Source: Alphaproteobacteria bacterium (GTDB taxonomy: Bacteria > Pseudomonadota > Alphaproteobacteria > Rhodospirillales > Magnetospirillaceae). Taken from it: a stretch of DNA of 37,246 bases. The DNA lies in contig JADGAL010000004.1 of assembly GCA_015232025.1 (NCBI GenBank), forward strand, positions 1 through 37,246. Direction: 5' to 3'. Below are positions 15,371 through 25,391 of this stretch, one piece after another. The stretch's first letter is position 1. Each line of letters begins with the position of its first letter. A program made the position numbers and the translations under genes. The notes below the pieces were generated by a model. That model saw nothing but the letters and a program-made list of their open reading frames with translations, did no database searches and was not told the origin of the DNA.

Positions 15371-16801
15371 CAGCAATTCTAAATTTGGAACGAAAGGGGA
15401 TTCCCCCGGAGGAAAAAGTCTGACTCAATAGGTGGTGTGGACCATCTTGATTCGTACATAACGGCACTGCGCGAGCGGTGCGAAGCCCTGCCGGACAAGC
15501 GGGAGGGGCGGAACGTGCAATACCGAATGGAGGACATCGGCGTCGCGGCGTTCTCGGTGTTCTTCATGCAGAGCCCTTCGTTTCTGGCGCACCAGAAGGC
15601 GTTGGAGGAGATGCGGGGGCGGTCGAACGCCAACACGCTGTTCGGCATGACGAAAATCCCCAGCGACAACCACATACGCCAGATGCTGGACGGGGTGCCG
15701 ACGGATCATTTCGACGCGGTTTTCCAGCATATCGTCCGTGACCTGGAGGGGAGCGGCGGCCTGAAGCCGTTGCGGCGTCTGGGTGGGCGAACATTGATCG
15801 CTCTGGATGGGTCGGAGCACTTCTGTTCGCGCAAGGTCCATTGCCCCCGTTGCTCGACCCGGAAGCGTTCGGATGGCGAGACCGAGTATTTCCACAGCTT
15901 CGTCGGGGCGACACTGGTTGCGCCCGGTCACGCGACAGTCGTTCCCTTGCCGCCCGAATTCGTTCGTCCGCAGGACGGCGCCAAAAAGCAGGACTGCGAG
16001 CCCAACGCGGCGCGCCGCTGGCTTTCCCGTCTGGGACCGCATTACGCTTGGCTGAACCCGGTCTACCTGGGCGACGACATCTATGCGCGCCAGCCGATGT
16101 GCGCCGACGTCCTGGCGGTGGGCGGCAGCTTCATCTTCGGCTGCAAGCCTTCGAGCCACAAGACGCTGACCGAGTATCTGACCGGCGTGCCCCTGGAGGA
16201 GTTCAGTGAAACCGTGGGTGTCGGATCGGCCAAACGGATCCATCGCCACCGCTGGATGAAGGACGTTCCGCTCCGAGACGGCAAAGACGCGCTGGCGGTC
16301 AACTGGCTGGAGATCGAGATCAGCAAGCCCAGCGGCAAGGTGACCTACCGCAACAGCTTCGTCACCAACCTCGCGGTCAACAGACAGTCCGCCGCCGAGA
16401 TTGCCGCCTGCGGCCGTGCCCGCTGGAAAATCGAGAACGAGACATTCAACGTTCTCAAGAACAACGGATACAATCTCGAACACAACTTCGGGCACGGCAA
16501 GGATACCCTCGCCAGTCTGCTTGTTTCCCTGAACCTGCTGGCTTTCGCCATGCACAACGCCTGCGACCTCGCGGAGGCCCAATGGCAGGACGGCCGCCAG
16601 AAGGTCGGCGCCAAGATGCGCCTGTTCGAGCACATCCGCACCATCACCGCCTATCTCGTCTTCCCTTCATGGGGAAGCCTGTTTCGAACCATCCGAACCG
16701 GGAGACCGCCGCCCCAGCCGCCATAACCAAGCCTTTTCCCCAGCCCCAGCCGCCTCCTCAACCTCCAACCGCCGCCGTCCGGGCCATAGTGAGAACCGCT
16801 G
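15371..16801 (+). mobile_element. ISNCY-like insertion sequence, complete (1431 bp)
   Basis: Ends are imperfect inverted repeats: left begins CAGCAATTCTAAATTTGG, right (reverse complement) CAGCGGTTCTCACTATGG, 13 of the first 18 identical. Both ends touch a perfect 9-bp direct repeat. One full-length transposase gene fills the element. Intact gene, ends and target duplication indicate a recent, possibly active insertion. It sits between the divergent HAD and divK genes, ending 17 bases before the divK -35. Confidence 0.88.
15437..16726 (+). CDS. DDE transposase, ISNCY-like
   Basis: Full-length 429-aa transposase of the IS4-like DDE fold. Candidate catalytic residues: D in [11 protein letters not shown] in YLGDDIYA, E in [11 protein letters not shown]. 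The C-terminal block [31 protein letters not shown] is characteristic of the transposases usually labelled ISNCY. A CPRC pair near 140 suggests a zinc-binding insertion. The start ATG 15437 is the first in frame inside the left end; GTGTGG upstream is a poor ribosome-binding site, so translation may be weak. No frameshift. Confidence 0.88.
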   Translation: MDHLDSYITALRERCEALPDKREGRNVQYRMEDIGVAAFSVFFMQSPSFLAHQKALEEMRGRSNANTLFGMTKIPSDNHIRQMLDGVPTDHFDAVFQHIVRDLEGSGGLKPLRRLGGRTLIALDGSEHFCSRKVHCPRCSTRKRSDGETEYFHSFVGATLVAPGHATVVPLPPEFVRPQDGAKKQDCEPNAARRWLSRLGPHYAWLNPVYLGDDIYARQPMCADVLAVGGSFIFGCKPSSHKTLTEYLTGVPLEEFSETVGVGSAKRIHRHRWMKDVPLRDGKDALAVNWLEIEISKPSGKVTYRNSFVTNLAVNRQSAAEIAACGRARWKIENETFNVLKNNGYNLEHNFGHGKDTLASLLVSLNLLAFAMHNACDLAEAQWQDGRQKVGAKMRLFEHIRTITAYLVFPSWGSLFRTIRTGRPPPQPP

Positions 16802-16810
16802 CTACGGCAT
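16802..16810. repeat. Right copy of 9-bp target site duplication (CTACGGCAT)
   Basis: Direct repeat partner of 15362-15370. Joining the flanks across one copy restores the pre-insertion intergenic sequence between the HAD gene and divK. Confidence 0.85.
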
Positions 16811-16818
16811 AGCGCGGT

Positions 16819-16847
16819 TTGACTTGTCGCCGGGAATTGGGGATGAT
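16819..16847 (+). promoter_or_regulatory. Probable divK promoter
   Basis: TTGACT (16819-16824), 17-base spacer, GATGAT (16842-16847), giving a start near 16854 and a 33-nt leader. The -10 lies in a 12-mer TTGGGGATGATG that also occurs at the candidate small-RNA promoter (14576-14587). The insertion sequence ends just upstream, so distal control sites may have been displaced. Confidence 0.5.
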
Positions 16848-16886
16848 GTCGAAACTCCGGCAGTCCAGGCCCCAGGGGAAGCGCTT

Positions 16887-17252
16887 ATGCCAAAAACAAT
16901 TTTGATCGTCGAAGACAACGATCTCAACATGAAGCTGTTCAACGATCTGCTGCAGGCCCATGGCTATCAGACCCTGCAGACCAAGGACGGCCGCGAAGCG
17001 CTGAAGCTCACGCGTGACCACCGCCCGGACCTGATCCTGATGGACATCCAGTTGCCCGAGGTTTCGGGCCTGGAGATCACCAAGATGCTGAAGGAGGATG
17101 CGGAGTTGAAGGCGATCCCCGTGATCGCCGTCACGGCCTTCGCCATGAAGGGCGACGAGGAGAAGATCCGCGAGGGTGGCTGCGAGGGCTATATCGCCAA
17201 GCCGATCTCGGTCGCCAACTTCCTCCAGACGGTCGCCAAGTTCCTGGCCTGA
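16887..17252 (+). CDS. divK: Single-domain response regulator DivK
   Basis: A 121-aa stand-alone receiver with all key residues: E9/D10 acidic pocket, phospho-acceptor D53 in [14 protein letters not shown]83, K105 in [11 protein letters not shown]. It closely follows DivK of Caulobacter and relatives, which controls the CtrA cell-cycle pathway through DivL/CckA and is phosphorylated and dephosphorylated by DivJ/PleC. Ribosome-binding site AGGGGAA ends six bases before ATG 16887. Neighbour rpmG, convergent, supports the vertical alphaproteobacterial context. pleD is not adjacent. Confidence 0.9.
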   Translation: MPKTILIVEDNDLNMKLFNDLLQAHGYQTLQTKDGREALKLTRDHRPDLILMDIQLPEVSGLEITKMLKEDAELKAIPVIAVTAFAMKGDEEKIREGGCEGYIAKPISVANFLQTVAKFLA

Positions 17253-17273
17253 TCGCCGGAAGCGCCCAAGGAA

Positions 17274-17305
17274 AAGGCCGCCCCGTTTCGCGGGGCGGCC
17301 TTTTT
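17274..17305. terminator. Bidirectional rho-independent terminator between divK and rpmG
   Basis: Perfect 12-bp stem AAGGCCGCCCCG / CGGGGCGGCCTT with TTTCG loop. T-runs flank both sides in the proper orientation, so it serves both convergent genes. Confidence 0.92.
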
Positions 17306-17334
17306 CATGGTCGGGCCATTCGGGGAGGCGAAGA

Positions 17335-17502
17335 CTACTTGATCTTCGATTCCTTGAACGCGACGTGCTTGCGCACGACGGGGTCATATTTGCGGAACTC
17401 GAACTTCTCAGTCGTCTTCCGCGGATTCTTCTTGGCCACGTAGAAATAGCCGGTGCCAGCGGAGCTGACGAGCTTGATGAGGACGGTGGCGGGCTTGGCC
17501 AT
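17335..17502 (-). CDS. rpmG: 50S ribosomal protein L33
   Basis: A 55-aa protein beginning [20 protein letters not shown] and ending [12 protein letters not shown], with the basic [18 protein letters not shown] centre of bacterial L33. It has no cysteines, so it is the zinc-independent form. ATG 17502 has GGGAA upstream. It shares the bidirectional terminator with divK. An ISAs1 element lies about 90 bases behind its promoter region. Confidence 0.95.
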   Translation of the reverse strand: MAKPATVLIKLVSSAGTGYFYVAKKNPRKTTEKFEFRKYDPVVRKHVAFKESKIK

Positions 17503-17590
17503 GGCGGAATTCCCGAATTGAGCTAGGACGAAGTCAGGGGGCGCACAATACAGCCCCCGTCGGCGGTGTCAAGCGACTTGGCCGGCGAGC

Positions 17591-18837
17591 CACGGCAATC
17601 GCTCGAAGCCGAGCTTGACAGATTGGGTTGTGCAAAAGAGCGCCTGCGTGATTCAAGAATCGCCGCTACGAGGGAGAGGCGGCAATGGCGAGTTGCGAGG
17701 CGAAGCGGGGGCTTTTGGATCACTTCTCGGCGCTGGAGGACCCGCGCCAGTCCTGGAAGGTGGTATACCCCTTGCCGGAGATCATGCTGGCGGTGCTGTG
17801 CGGCACGATGGCGGGGGCCGAGGATTTCGTGGAAATCCGCCGCTGGGGCAACATGAACCTGGACTTTCTGCGCCGCTTTTTGCCGTTCGCACGCGGCATT
17901 CCGAGCCACGACACACTGAACGACGTGGTGAATGCGCTGGACGGGACCTTGTTCGCGGCGTGCTTCACGGCCTGGGTCGATGGTTTGCGCGAGGCTGAGC
18001 CGGACATCGTCGCGATCGACGGCAAGACCTCGTGCCGCGCTCACGCGCGCAGCAAGGGCCGAGAGCCGCTGCACCTGGTTTCGGCCTGGGCCAGCCGCCA
18101 GCGCCTCGTGCTCGGACAGCAGGCCACCGATGCCAAGTCCAACGAGATCACCGCCATTCCGTTGCTGCTCGAACGACTGGAGTTGAAGGGTGCGCTGGTC
18201 ACCATCGACGCCATGGGCTGCCAGACCAAGATCGCCCAGGCCATTCTCGACCGCGAGGCGGACTATCTCCTGGCCGTGAAGGAGAACTGGCCGGCATTGC
18301 ACGGCGAGATCGTAAGCTTCTTCGCCGACGACGCCCAGGCGCTCGATCGATACGAGACCACCGACGGCGAGCACGGCCGCATCGAGGTCCGTCGCCACGC
18401 CGTCAGCCACGACGTGGGCTGGCTGGCTACCGACCGCCGCTTTCCCGGCGAACCGCGCTTCCCAGGTCTGGCGGCGGTCGGCATGGTCGAGGCCGAGGTC
18501 GAGCGCAATGGCAAGACCAGTCGCGAGCGGCGCTACTATCTCTGCTCGACACGCATCGACGCGCGAGCCTTCGCGCGCGCCGTGCGCTGCCATTGGCACA
18601 TCGAGAACCGACTCCATTGGGTGCTCGACGTCGTCTTCCACGACGACCTGTGCCGGCTCCGATCCGGCTTCGGGCCGCAGAACATCGCTACCGTCCGCCA
18701 CATGGCCATGAACCTCATCCGTGGCGCCAAAGACAAGCACAGCCTCAAGGTGCGCCGGAAATCGGCAGCATGGGACGTCAATTACCTGGAGTCGCTGCTC
18801 CGCCCGACCGCCTGATCCCGTTCAAGCGATTCCCCTG
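17591..18837 (+). mobile_element. ISAs1-family insertion sequence (about 1247 bp)
   Basis: Left end CACGGCAATCGCTCGAAG and right end (reverse complement) CAGGGGAATCGCTTGAAC form imperfect inverted repeats of the ISAs1 type around a full-length transposase. I see no convincing target duplication, so the insertion is older or the duplication has decayed. It lies between rpmG and carA and stops about 35 bases before the likely carA -35. Confidence 0.78.
17685..18815 (+). CDS. ISAs1 family transposase
   Basis: A 376-aa transposase, uninterrupted. N-terminal DDE-associated domain FSALEDPRQSWKVVYPLPEI and GIPSHDTLNDVV, then DDE residues in AIDGKTSCRAH, TIDAMGCQTKIA and HIENRLHWVLDVVF, and the family ending MAMNLIRGAKDKHSLKVRRK. 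All are signatures of ISAs1 enzymes. The start ATG 17685 is preceded by GGGAGAGG. It should be functional for transposition if expressed. Confidence 0.93.
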   Translation: MASCEAKRGLLDHFSALEDPRQSWKVVYPLPEIMLAVLCGTMAGAEDFVEIRRWGNMNLDFLRRFLPFARGIPSHDTLNDVVNALDGTLFAACFTAWVDGLREAEPDIVAIDGKTSCRAHARSKGREPLHLVSAWASRQRLVLGQQATDAKSNEITAIPLLLERLELKGALVTIDAMGCQTKIAQAILDREADYLLAVKENWPALHGEIVSFFADDAQALDRYETTDGEHGRIEVRRHAVSHDVGWLATDRRFPGEPRFPGLAAVGMVEAEVERNGKTSRERRYYLCSTRIDARAFARAVRCHWHIENRLHWVLDVVFHDDLCRLRSGFGPQNIATVRHMAMNLIRGAKDKHSLKVRRKSAAWDVNYLESLLRPTA

Positions 18838-18871
18838 GGCCGCCCCCCACCAACGGGTGGGTCGGCAACGC

Positions 18872-18900
18872 TTGACGGGCGGAGGCGATTTGCTTATTTA
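18872..18900 (+). promoter_or_regulatory. Probable carAB promoter
   Basis: TTGACG (18872-18877), 17-base spacer, TATTTA (18895-18900) in an AT-rich patch. It predicts a start near 18907 and an untranslated leader of about 110 nt before carA. I found no PyrR-type or attenuator structure in that leader. Confidence 0.5.
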
Positions 18901-19017
18901 ACGCCCAATTTGCCTTTAGCCATATGCCCAACCTTCCGGGCGCTTTCGCGGTCGGCGCCGAAATTCTGCGGCGTCCGGCGCTTGCGCGCGGCCGGTGGGG
19001 CGCAGCCAAGGAACAGC

Positions 19018-20205
19018 ATGTCGAACCTCGACCACCGGATGCCAGCGCCCCCCGCCAGCCAGCGTCCTCCGGGGGCCACGGCCGCGCTCGTGCTCGCCGA
19101 CGGCGCCATCGTGTGGGGGCGCGGATTGGGCGCCACCGGAGCCGCCGTGGGCGAGGTGGTCTTCAACACCTCGATGACCGGCTATCAAGAGGTGATGACC
19201 GATCCCTCCTACGCCGGCCAGATCATCACCTTCACCTTTCCCCATGTCGGCAATGTCGGCACCAACGCCGAGGACGTCGAGTCGGTCACCCCGGCGGCGC
19301 GCGGCTGCATCCTGCGCGCCGACGTCACCCAGCCCAGCAATTGGCGCTCGGCCAAGCCGCTGGACGCCTGGCTGCGCGGCCACGGCATCGCCGGGATCAC
19401 CGGCATCGACACCCGCGCCCTGACGCGGCGCATCCGCGCCCTGGGCGCCCCCAACGGCACCATCGTCCATGCGCCGGACGGCCAGTTCGATCTGCCCGCG
19501 CTGCATCGCATGGCGGCCGAGTGGCCGGGTCTGGAGGGGATGGACCTCGCCAAGGGCGTCACCTGCGGCCAGACCTATTCCTGGGACGAGACCACATGGA
19601 CCCTGGGCCGCGGCCATGGCCGCCAAGAGGCGCCGCGCTTCCACGTGGTGGCCATCGATTACGGCGCCAAGCGCAACATCCTGCGCTGTCTGGCCGCCGC
19701 CGGCTGCCGCGTCACCGTGGTTCCGGCCACCGCCACCGCCGACGAGGTGCTGGGCCACAAGCCGGACGGCGTGTTCCTGTCGAACGGCCCCGGCGACCCG
19801 GCCGCCACCGGCGTCTACGCGGTGCCGGTGATCCGCGCCCTGGTCCAGGCCGGCGTGCCGCTGTTCGGCATCTGCCTGGGCCACCAGATGCTGGGGCTGG
19901 CGCTGGGCGCCCGCACCCGCAAGATGGAGACCGGCCACCGCGGCGCCAACCATCCGGTCAAGGACCTGGCCACCGGCCGGGTCGAGATCACCAGCCAGAA
20001 TCACGGCTTCGTGGTCGACGAGACCTCGATCCCCGCCGGAGTCGCGGTCACCCACCGCTCGCTGTTCGACGGCTCGGTCGAGGGCTTGGCCGTCGAGGGC
20101 AAGCCCGCCTTCTCGGTGCAGTACCACCCGGAAGCCTCTCCGGGCCCACAGGACAGCCATCACCTCTTCCAGCGTTTCGTGGCGCTGATGGAAAGCAAAA
20201 GCTGA
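19018..20205 (+). CDS. carA: Carbamoyl-phosphate synthase small (glutaminase) subunit
   Basis: A 395-aa subunit that hydrolyses glutamine and feeds ammonia to CarB, for arginine and pyrimidine synthesis. The N-terminal CarA domain has [20 protein letters not shown]. The class I glutaminase domain has nucleophile C286 in LFGICLGHQ and H370/E372 in [14 protein letters not shown] 19018 has AAGGA close upstream; the first 20 residues are a short extra tail relative to E. coli. It overlaps carB by one base. Confidence 0.96.
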   Translation: MSNLDHRMPAPPASQRPPGATAALVLADGAIVWGRGLGATGAAVGEVVFNTSMTGYQEVMTDPSYAGQIITFTFPHVGNVGTNAEDVESVTPAARGCILRADVTQPSNWRSAKPLDAWLRGHGIAGITGIDTRALTRRIRALGAPNGTIVHAPDGQFDLPALHRMAAEWPGLEGMDLAKGVTCGQTYSWDETTWTLGRGHGRQEAPRFHVVAIDYGAKRNILRCLAAAGCRVTVVPATATADEVLGHKPDGVFLSNGPGDPAATGVYAVPVIRALVQAGVPLFGICLGHQMLGLALGARTRKMETGHRGANHPVKDLATGRVEITSQNHGFVVDETSIPAGVAVTHRSLFDGSVEGLAVEGKPAFSVQYHPEASPGPQDSHHLFQRFVALMESKS

Positions 20206-23200
20206 TGCCCAAGCGCACCGACATCAAATCGATCCTCATCATCGGCGCCGGGCCGATCGTCATCGGCCAAGCCTGCGAGTTCGACTACTCGGGAGCGCAA
20301 GCCTGCAAGGCTTTGCGCGACGAGGGTTACCGGGTGATCCTGGTGAACTCGAATCCGGCCACCATCATGACCGACCCGGATCTGGCCGACGCGACCTATA
20401 TCGAGCCGATCACGCCCGAGATGGTGACCCGCATCATCGAGAAGGAGCGCCCCGACGCGCTGCTGCCCACCATGGGCGGCCAGACCGCGCTGAACACCGC
20501 GATGGCGCTGGCCGACGACGGCACGCTCGAGAAATACGGCGTCGAGATGATCGCCGCCAATCGCGACGTCATCGCCAAGGCCGAGGACCGTCTGCTGTTC
20601 CGCGACGCGATGGACAAGATCGGCCTGGAAAGCCCGAAAAGCCGCATGGTCCATTCGCTGGCCGAGGCGCGCGAGGCGCTGACCGCGATCGGCCTGCCGG
20701 CGATCATCCGGCCGTCCTTCACGCTGGCCGGAACCGGCGGCGGCATCGCCTACAATGTCGGCGAGTTCGAGCAGATCGTGTCGGGCGGGCTGGCCGCCTC
20801 GCCGGTGCATCAGGTGCTGGTCGAGGAATCGGTGCTCGGCTGGAAAGAGTTCGAGATGGAGGTCGTGCGCGACCGCGCCGACAATTGCATCATCGTCTGC
20901 TCGATCGAGAACGTCGACCCGATGGGCATCCACACGGGCGACTCGGTCACCGTGGCCCCGGCGCTGACGCTCACCGATAAAGAATACCAGATCATGCGCG
21001 ACGCCTCGATCGCGGTTCTGCGCGAGATCGGGGTCGACACCGGCGGCTCGAACGTGCAGTTCGCGGTCAATCCGGTCGACGGCCGCATGGTGGTGATCGA
21101 GATGAATCCCCGCGTGTCGCGCTCGTCGGCGCTGGCCTCGAAGGCGACCGGCTTCCCGATCGCCAAGGTGGCCGCCAAGCTGGCGGTCGGCTACACCCTG
21201 GACGAGTTGATGAACGACATCACCGGCTCGACCCCGGCGTCGTTCGAGCCGACCATCGACTACGTCGTCACCAAGATCCCCCGCTTCACCTTCGAGAAGT
21301 TCCCCGGCGCCGATCCGACGCTCACCACCTCGATGAAGTCGGTGGGCGAGGCGATGTCGATCGGCCGCTGTTTCGCCGAAAGCCTGCAAAAGGGCCTGCG
21401 CTCGATGGAGACCGGGCTCACCGGCCTCAACGACGTGGTGGTGCCGGGTGGCCGCGACGCCATCCGGGGAGCGCTCGCCCAACCGCGCGCCGATCGCCTG
21501 CTGCTGATCGCCCAGGCCTTCCGGGCCGGCTTCTCGGTCGACGAGATTCACGCCGCCTGCGCCTATGACCGCTGGTTCCTGCGCCAAGTCGAAGACATCG
21601 TTCGCGTCGAGGAGGAGGTCCGCGCCAAGGGCCTGCCGATCGACGCCCCCGGCCTGCTGCGCCTCAAGAAGATGGGCTTCTCGGACGAGCGCCTGTCCGA
21701 GTTGTCGGGCAAGACCATCGTCGAGACCGCCTTCCGCCGCGACGTCTTGAACGTCAAGCCGGTCTACAAGCGCATCGACACCTGCGCCGCCGAGTTCGCC
21801 TCGGACACGCCCTACATGTATTCCTGCTACGAGGGCGACGGCTGCGCCCCGGCGGAATGCGAGGCCGAGCCGACCGCCCGCGACAAGGTGGTGATCCTCG
21901 GTGGCGGCCCCAACCGCATCGGCCAAGGCATCGAGTTCGACTATTGCTGCGTCCACGCCGCCTACGCCCTGAAGGAGGCCGGGTTCGAGACCATCATGGT
22001 CAACTGCAACCCCGAGACCGTCTCGACCGACCCCGAGACCTCGGATCGCCTGTATTTCGAGCCGCTCACCGCCGAGACCGTCATCGATCTGGTGCGCGTC
22101 GAGCAGCGGCGCGGCGCCGTCAAGGGCCTGATCGTGCAGTTCGGCGGCCAAACCCCGCTGAAGCTGGCCGCCGCCCTCGAGAAGGCCAACATCCCGATCC
22201 TCGGCACCTCGCCCGACGCCATCGATCTGGCCGAGGACCGTCAGCGCTTCCAGGAGTTGCTTCAGCGGCTTGACCTGCGCCAGCCGGCCAACGGCACCGC
22301 CCATACGCTGGAGGAGGCCCGCGCCGCCGCCGAGCGGATCGGCTATCCGGTGGTGATCCGCCCGTCCTACGTGCTGGGCGGCCGCGCCATGCGCATCGTC
22401 CACGACACCGACGAGCTCGAGCGCTACATGCGCGAGGCGGTGTTCGTGACCGGCACCAACCCGGTGCTGATCGACAGCTACCTGTCCGACGCCGTCGAGA
22501 TCGACGTCGACGCCATCGCCGACGGCACCGACGTGCATGTCGCGGGCATCATGGAGCACATCGAAGAGGCCGGCATCCATTCGGGCGACTCGGCCTGCTC
22601 GCTGCCGCCGCACTCGCTGACCCCCGAGACCATCGAGGAATTGCACCGCCAGACCGCCCTGCTGGCCCGCGGGCTGCAAGTGGTCGGGCTGATGAACGTG
22701 CAGTTCGCGGTCAAGGACGGCGAGATCTACATTCTCGAAGTCAATCCGCGGGCCAGCCGCACCGTGCCCTTCGTCGCCAAGGCGACCGGCGTGCCGATCG
22801 CCAAGATCGCCGCCCGCGTGATGGCCGGCGAAAAGCTGGCCTCGTTCGGCTTGAAGCGCCCCGACATCAAGCATGTCGCGGTCAAGGAGGCGGTGTTCCC
22901 GTTCTCGCGCTTCCCCGGCGTCGACATCATCCTGGGGCCGGAGATGAAATCGACCGGCGAGGTGATGGGCATCGACAGCGACTTCCCGCGCGCCTTCGCC
23001 AAGTCCCAGTTGGGCAGCGGCGTCAAGCTGCCGCTGGCCGGCACCGCCTTCATCTCGGTCAAGGAAGGCGACAAGAAGGTCGCCGCGCAATTGGGCAAGC
23101 GTCTGGTCGACATGGGCTTCAAGCTGATCGCCACCAGCGGCACGGCGCGGTACCTGTCCGAGCACGGCATCGTGGTGGGCATCGTCAACAAGGTGGTCGA

Positions 23201-23441
23201 AGGTCGCCCGCACTGCGTCGACTCGATGCTGTCGGGTCAGGTGCAGTTGGTCGTCAACACCACCGAGGGCGCCACCGCCATCGCCGACAGCTTCTCGATC
23301 CGGCGCACCGCGTTGAGCATCAACATCCCGCACTACACCACGGTGGCCGGGGCGCGGGCCGCCGTCGACGCCATCGAGGCCCTGAAGTGTGGGGCACTTG
23401 ATGTCGCCCCGCTCCAATCGTATTCTATCGGTTCCTTTTGA
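20205..23441 (+). CDS. carB: Carbamoyl-phosphate synthase large subunit
   Basis: A 1078-aa subunit with two homologous ATP-grasp halves: carboxyphosphate half starts [26 protein letters not shown], carbamate half near 560 with [20 protein letters not shown]. The C-terminal MGS-like allosteric domain ([26 protein letters not shown] onward) is complete. Size equals the E. coli enzyme. ATG 20205 overlaps the carA stop (TGATG). The much longer upstream frame is read-through of carA coding sequence. Confidence 0.97.
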   Translation: MPKRTDIKSILIIGAGPIVIGQACEFDYSGAQACKALRDEGYRVILVNSNPATIMTDPDLADATYIEPITPEMVTRIIEKERPDALLPTMGGQTALNTAMALADDGTLEKYGVEMIAANRDVIAKAEDRLLFRDAMDKIGLESPKSRMVHSLAEAREALTAIGLPAIIRPSFTLAGTGGGIAYNVGEFEQIVSGGLAASPVHQVLVEESVLGWKEFEMEVVRDRADNCIIVCSIENVDPMGIHTGDSVTVAPALTLTDKEYQIMRDASIAVLREIGVDTGGSNVQFAVNPVDGRMVVIEMNPRVSRSSALASKATGFPIAKVAAKLAVGYTLDELMNDITGSTPASFEPTIDYVVTKIPRFTFEKFPGADPTLTTSMKSVGEAMSIGRCFAESLQKGLRSMETGLTGLNDVVVPGGRDAIRGALAQPRADRLLLIAQAFRAGFSVDEIHAACAYDRWFLRQVEDIVRVEEEVRAKGLPIDAPGLLRLKKMGFSDERLSELSGKTIVETAFRRDVLNVKPVYKRIDTCAAEFASDTPYMYSCYEGDGCAPAECEAEPTARDKVVILGGGPNRIGQGIEFDYCCVHAAYALKEAGFETIMVNCNPETVSTDPETSDRLYFEPLTAETVIDLVRVEQRRGAVKGLIVQFGGQTPLKLAAALEKANIPILGTSPDAIDLAEDRQRFQELLQRLDLRQPANGTAHTLEEARAAAERIGYPVVIRPSYVLGGRAMRIVHDTDELERYMREAVFVTGTNPVLIDSYLSDAVEIDVDAIADGTDVHVAGIMEHIEEAGIHSGDSACSLPPHSLTPETIEELHRQTALLARGLQVVGLMNVQFAVKDGEIYILEVNPRASRTVPFVAKATGVPIAKIAARVMAGEKLASFGLKRPDIKHVAVKEAVFPFSRFPGVDIILGPEMKSTGEVMGIDSDFPRAFAKSQLGSGVKLPLAGTAFISVKEGDKKVAAQLGKRLVDMGFKLIATSGTARYLSEHGIVVGIVNKVVEGRPHCVDSMLSGQVQLVVNTTEGATAIADSFSIRRTALSINIPHYTTVAGARAAVDAIEALKCGALDVAPLQSYSIGSF

Positions 23442-23484
23442 ACGCCGTCCCGGCGGCGTTAGTCCAGTCACGCTCGGGGACCCC

Positions 23485-23958
23485 ATGGAAAAGATACCGA
23501 TGTCGCCGGCCGGTTTGGCCAGCCTCGAGTTGGAATTGAAGCATCTCAAGAGCGTGGAGCGGCCCGCCATCATTCGCGCCATCGCCGAGGCGCGCGAGCA
23601 CGGCGACCTGTCCGAGAACGCCGAGTACCACGCGGCGCGCGAACGCCAAAGCTTCACCGAAGGCCGGATCGCCGAGTTGGAGGACGTGATCAGCCGCGCC
23701 CAGGTGATCGACGTCAGCACGATGTCGGGCACCGTCGTCCGCTTCGGCGCGACCGTCACCCTGGCCGACGAGGACACCGACGACGAAAGCGCCTACACCC
23801 TGGTCGGCGCCCACGAATCCGACATCAAATCGGGCCGCCTGTCGGTCCACGCCCCGCTGGCCCGCGCCCTGATCGGCAAGACGGTGGGCGACACCATCGA
23901 GGTCAGCACCCCCAGCGGCTCGAAGATGTACCAGATCGTCGACGTGAAATTCGTCTGA
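23485..23958 (+). CDS. greA: Transcription elongation factor GreA
   Basis: A 157-aa factor that stimulates RNA cleavage in backtracked RNA polymerase. N-terminal coiled coil about 8-75 carries the acidic tip [17 protein letters not shown] (D41, E44). The C-terminal FKBP-like domain ends [17 protein letters not shown] 23485 with GGGGA upstream is preferred over the longer frame, which covers the end of carB. It lies 43 bases after carB; a short inverted repeat (AACGCCG/CGGCGTT) lies in the gap but lacks a T-run, so greA may be co-transcribed. Confidence 0.95.
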   Translation: MEKIPMSPAGLASLELELKHLKSVERPAIIRAIAEAREHGDLSENAEYHAARERQSFTEGRIAELEDVISRAQVIDVSTMSGTVVRFGATVTLADEDTDDESAYTLVGAHESDIKSGRLSVHAPLARALIGKTVGDTIEVSTPSGSKMYQIVDVKFV

Positions 23959-24035
23959 GGGCGCTTGTTCATCGTCTTTCCCGCGATCACTCGGGGCGGA
24001 CGACCTAACAGGCTGTTTTCTTTATCGTCATGTGT

Positions 24036-24281
24036 GGACGGCCCCTGCTTGGCAAGGGAAAAATCAACGATGCGAGCGACCAGGCTGTTGCAGTCATGTG
24101 TCCGGCCTGTTTTCGCGGCTGAACGACCGCTGGCCATGATGTGATCCGCGACACGCTCCCAAATCATTCCCGCGACCTGAGACGGCCGTGACGGTACAAG
24201 GGTTCTGCGGTCGTGGAGTTGGTCGGTCGCCATCACGCTGTCTTCGCCCTCGCTTCTGGTCCCCTGTGTCTCGCGCTTGGA
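24036..24281 (-). ncRNA. Putative bridge-RNA region of the IS1111-like element
   Basis: Noncoding end downstream of the transposase gene. IS110-family recombinases use a bridge RNA encoded in a noncoding end, and in the IS1111 group this is the end after the gene. Two internal stretches repeat the element's own junctions: GTCATGTGT at 24093-24101 equals 24027-24035 (left junction), and ATCATTCCCGCGA at 24163-24175 equals 25389-25401 (right junction). GACGGCC at 24181-24187 also echoes the terminal repeat. These look like guide loops; exact RNA ends and folding are not determined. Confidence 0.5.
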
Positions 24282-25310
24282 TCAGGCGGCGGTCGCGACC
24301 TGGGGCGGCTGGTAGATGCCGCCCTTGACGAGGATGGCCCAGACGATGCGGGCCATCTTGTTGGCGAGCGCGACGGTCGCCTTGCGCGCCGACATGCGGC
24401 CGAGCAGCGCGTCGAGCCAAGGCGCGAATCCGTGGTTGCGCCTCCTGAGCATCGCGGTGGCGCCCAGCACGAGCAGGGATCGCAAATAGCGGTCCCCGGT
24501 TTTGGTGATCGGCCCGAGCGCCGTCTTGCCGCCAGTGGAATTCTGCGACGGCACCAGGCCCAGCCATGCCGAGAGGTCGCGCCCGCTCGAGAAGCGCTGC
24601 GGGTGGCCGATCGCGGTCACGAGGGCGCTGGCGATGTGCGGGCCGATGCCGGGGATGGTGGCCACCCGGCGGCTCGCCTCGTCGCTCTGGTGCAGCGCCC
24701 GGATTTGCTGGTTCAGCGCGTCGATCTTCGCTTCGGCCTCGCGCAACTGGGCGGCGAGCATGGCCAGCCCTTCCCGCGCGAAGGCCGGCAGCCCTGGGGC
24801 GTTGGCGTCCAAAGCCAGCACGATCAGCTTGCCAAGCCCTTTTTCTCCTTGCGCTTCGATGGTGCCGAATTCGGCGAGGTGCGACCGCACCGCGTTGGCG
24901 AGCATCGTGCGCTGGGTCACCAGCAGGTTGCGGGCCCGGTGAAGCACCAGCCCGGCTTGCTGCTCCGGCGACTTGACCGGAACGACGGTGATCCGCTTGC
25001 TCTGCAACGCCTCGCAGATCGCCGCCGCGTCGTTGGCGTCGTTCTTGCGGCCGCGCCGGACGTAGGGCTTCACGTGCGCTGGTGGGATCAGCCGAACCTC
25101 GTGCCCCAGCGCCACCATCTCCCGAGCCCAGTAATGCGACGTGGCGCAGGCCTCCATGCCGATCAGGCATGGCTCAAGCCGCGCGAAAAACCCGAGCACC
25201 TGGGCTCGGCGGAGCTGGCGCCGAACCGCCACCTCCCCATCCGCGTCGATGCCGTGGACCTGGAAAACCCCCTTCGCCAAATCCAACCCGATGATGCTAA
25301 TCTTATCCAT
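24282..25310 (-). CDS. IS110 family transposase (DEDD recombinase)
   Basis: A 342-aa recombinase starting MDKISIIGLDLAKGVFQVHG. The N-terminal RuvC-like DEDD domain shows D in GLDLAK, E in GMEACATS and D/D in KNDANDAAA. A coiled segment about 165-215 follows. The C-terminal transposase_20 domain has IPGIGPHIASALV and AWLGLVPSQNSTGGKTALGPI, including the serine region. I start it at ATG 25310, just inside the inner repeat; the open frame runs further upstream through noncoding end and REP sequence, which is not protein-like. It appears intact. Confidence 0.92.
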   Translation of the reverse strand: MDKISIIGLDLAKGVFQVHGIDADGEVAVRRQLRRAQVLGFFARLEPCLIGMEACATSHYWAREMVALGHEVRLIPPAHVKPYVRRGRKNDANDAAAICEALQSKRITVVPVKSPEQQAGLVLHRARNLLVTQRTMLANAVRSHLAEFGTIEAQGEKGLGKLIVLALDANAPGLPAFAREGLAMLAAQLREAEAKIDALNQQIRALHQSDEASRRVATIPGIGPHIASALVTAIGHPQRFSSGRDLSAWLGLVPSQNSTGGKTALGPITKTGDRYLRSLLVLGATAMLRRRNHGFAPWLDALLGRMSARKATVALANKMARIVWAILVKGGIYQPPQVATAA

Positions 25311-25391
25311 GGACGGCCCCCTCTTGTGGCGTTGCACGACGACCACCTTATGGCACTTCGATGCCGGTGAGCAGGGGCCGTCCACCCCATC

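Larger units (their letters stand above)
24036..25383 (-). mobile_element. IS110-family element, IS1111-like (about 1348 bp)
   Basis: A 14-bp perfect inverted repeat GGACGGCCCCTGCT bounds the element (24036-24049 and the complement at 25370-25383). A third, partial copy (GGACGGCCCC) starts at 25311, one base before the transposase start. The gene reads on the minus strand, leaving about 246 noncoding bases after it and 73 before it, the layout of the IS1111 group. True ends may extend a few bases past the repeats. Flanks read ...CGTCAT on the left and CATTCCCGCG... on the right, consistent with insertion into a REP-like palindrome. Confidence 0.85.

Noticed and set aside
17581-18850. Target site duplication for the ISAs1 element
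   Set aside because: Flanks share only short GC-rich fragments (GGCCG-like) that do not align as an 8-10 bp direct repeat.
20160-23777. 1205-aa minus-strand frame covering carB and greA
   Set aside because: Composition is His/Gly/Arg/Ala/Asp-repetitive with no motif; it is the mirror of two certain genes.
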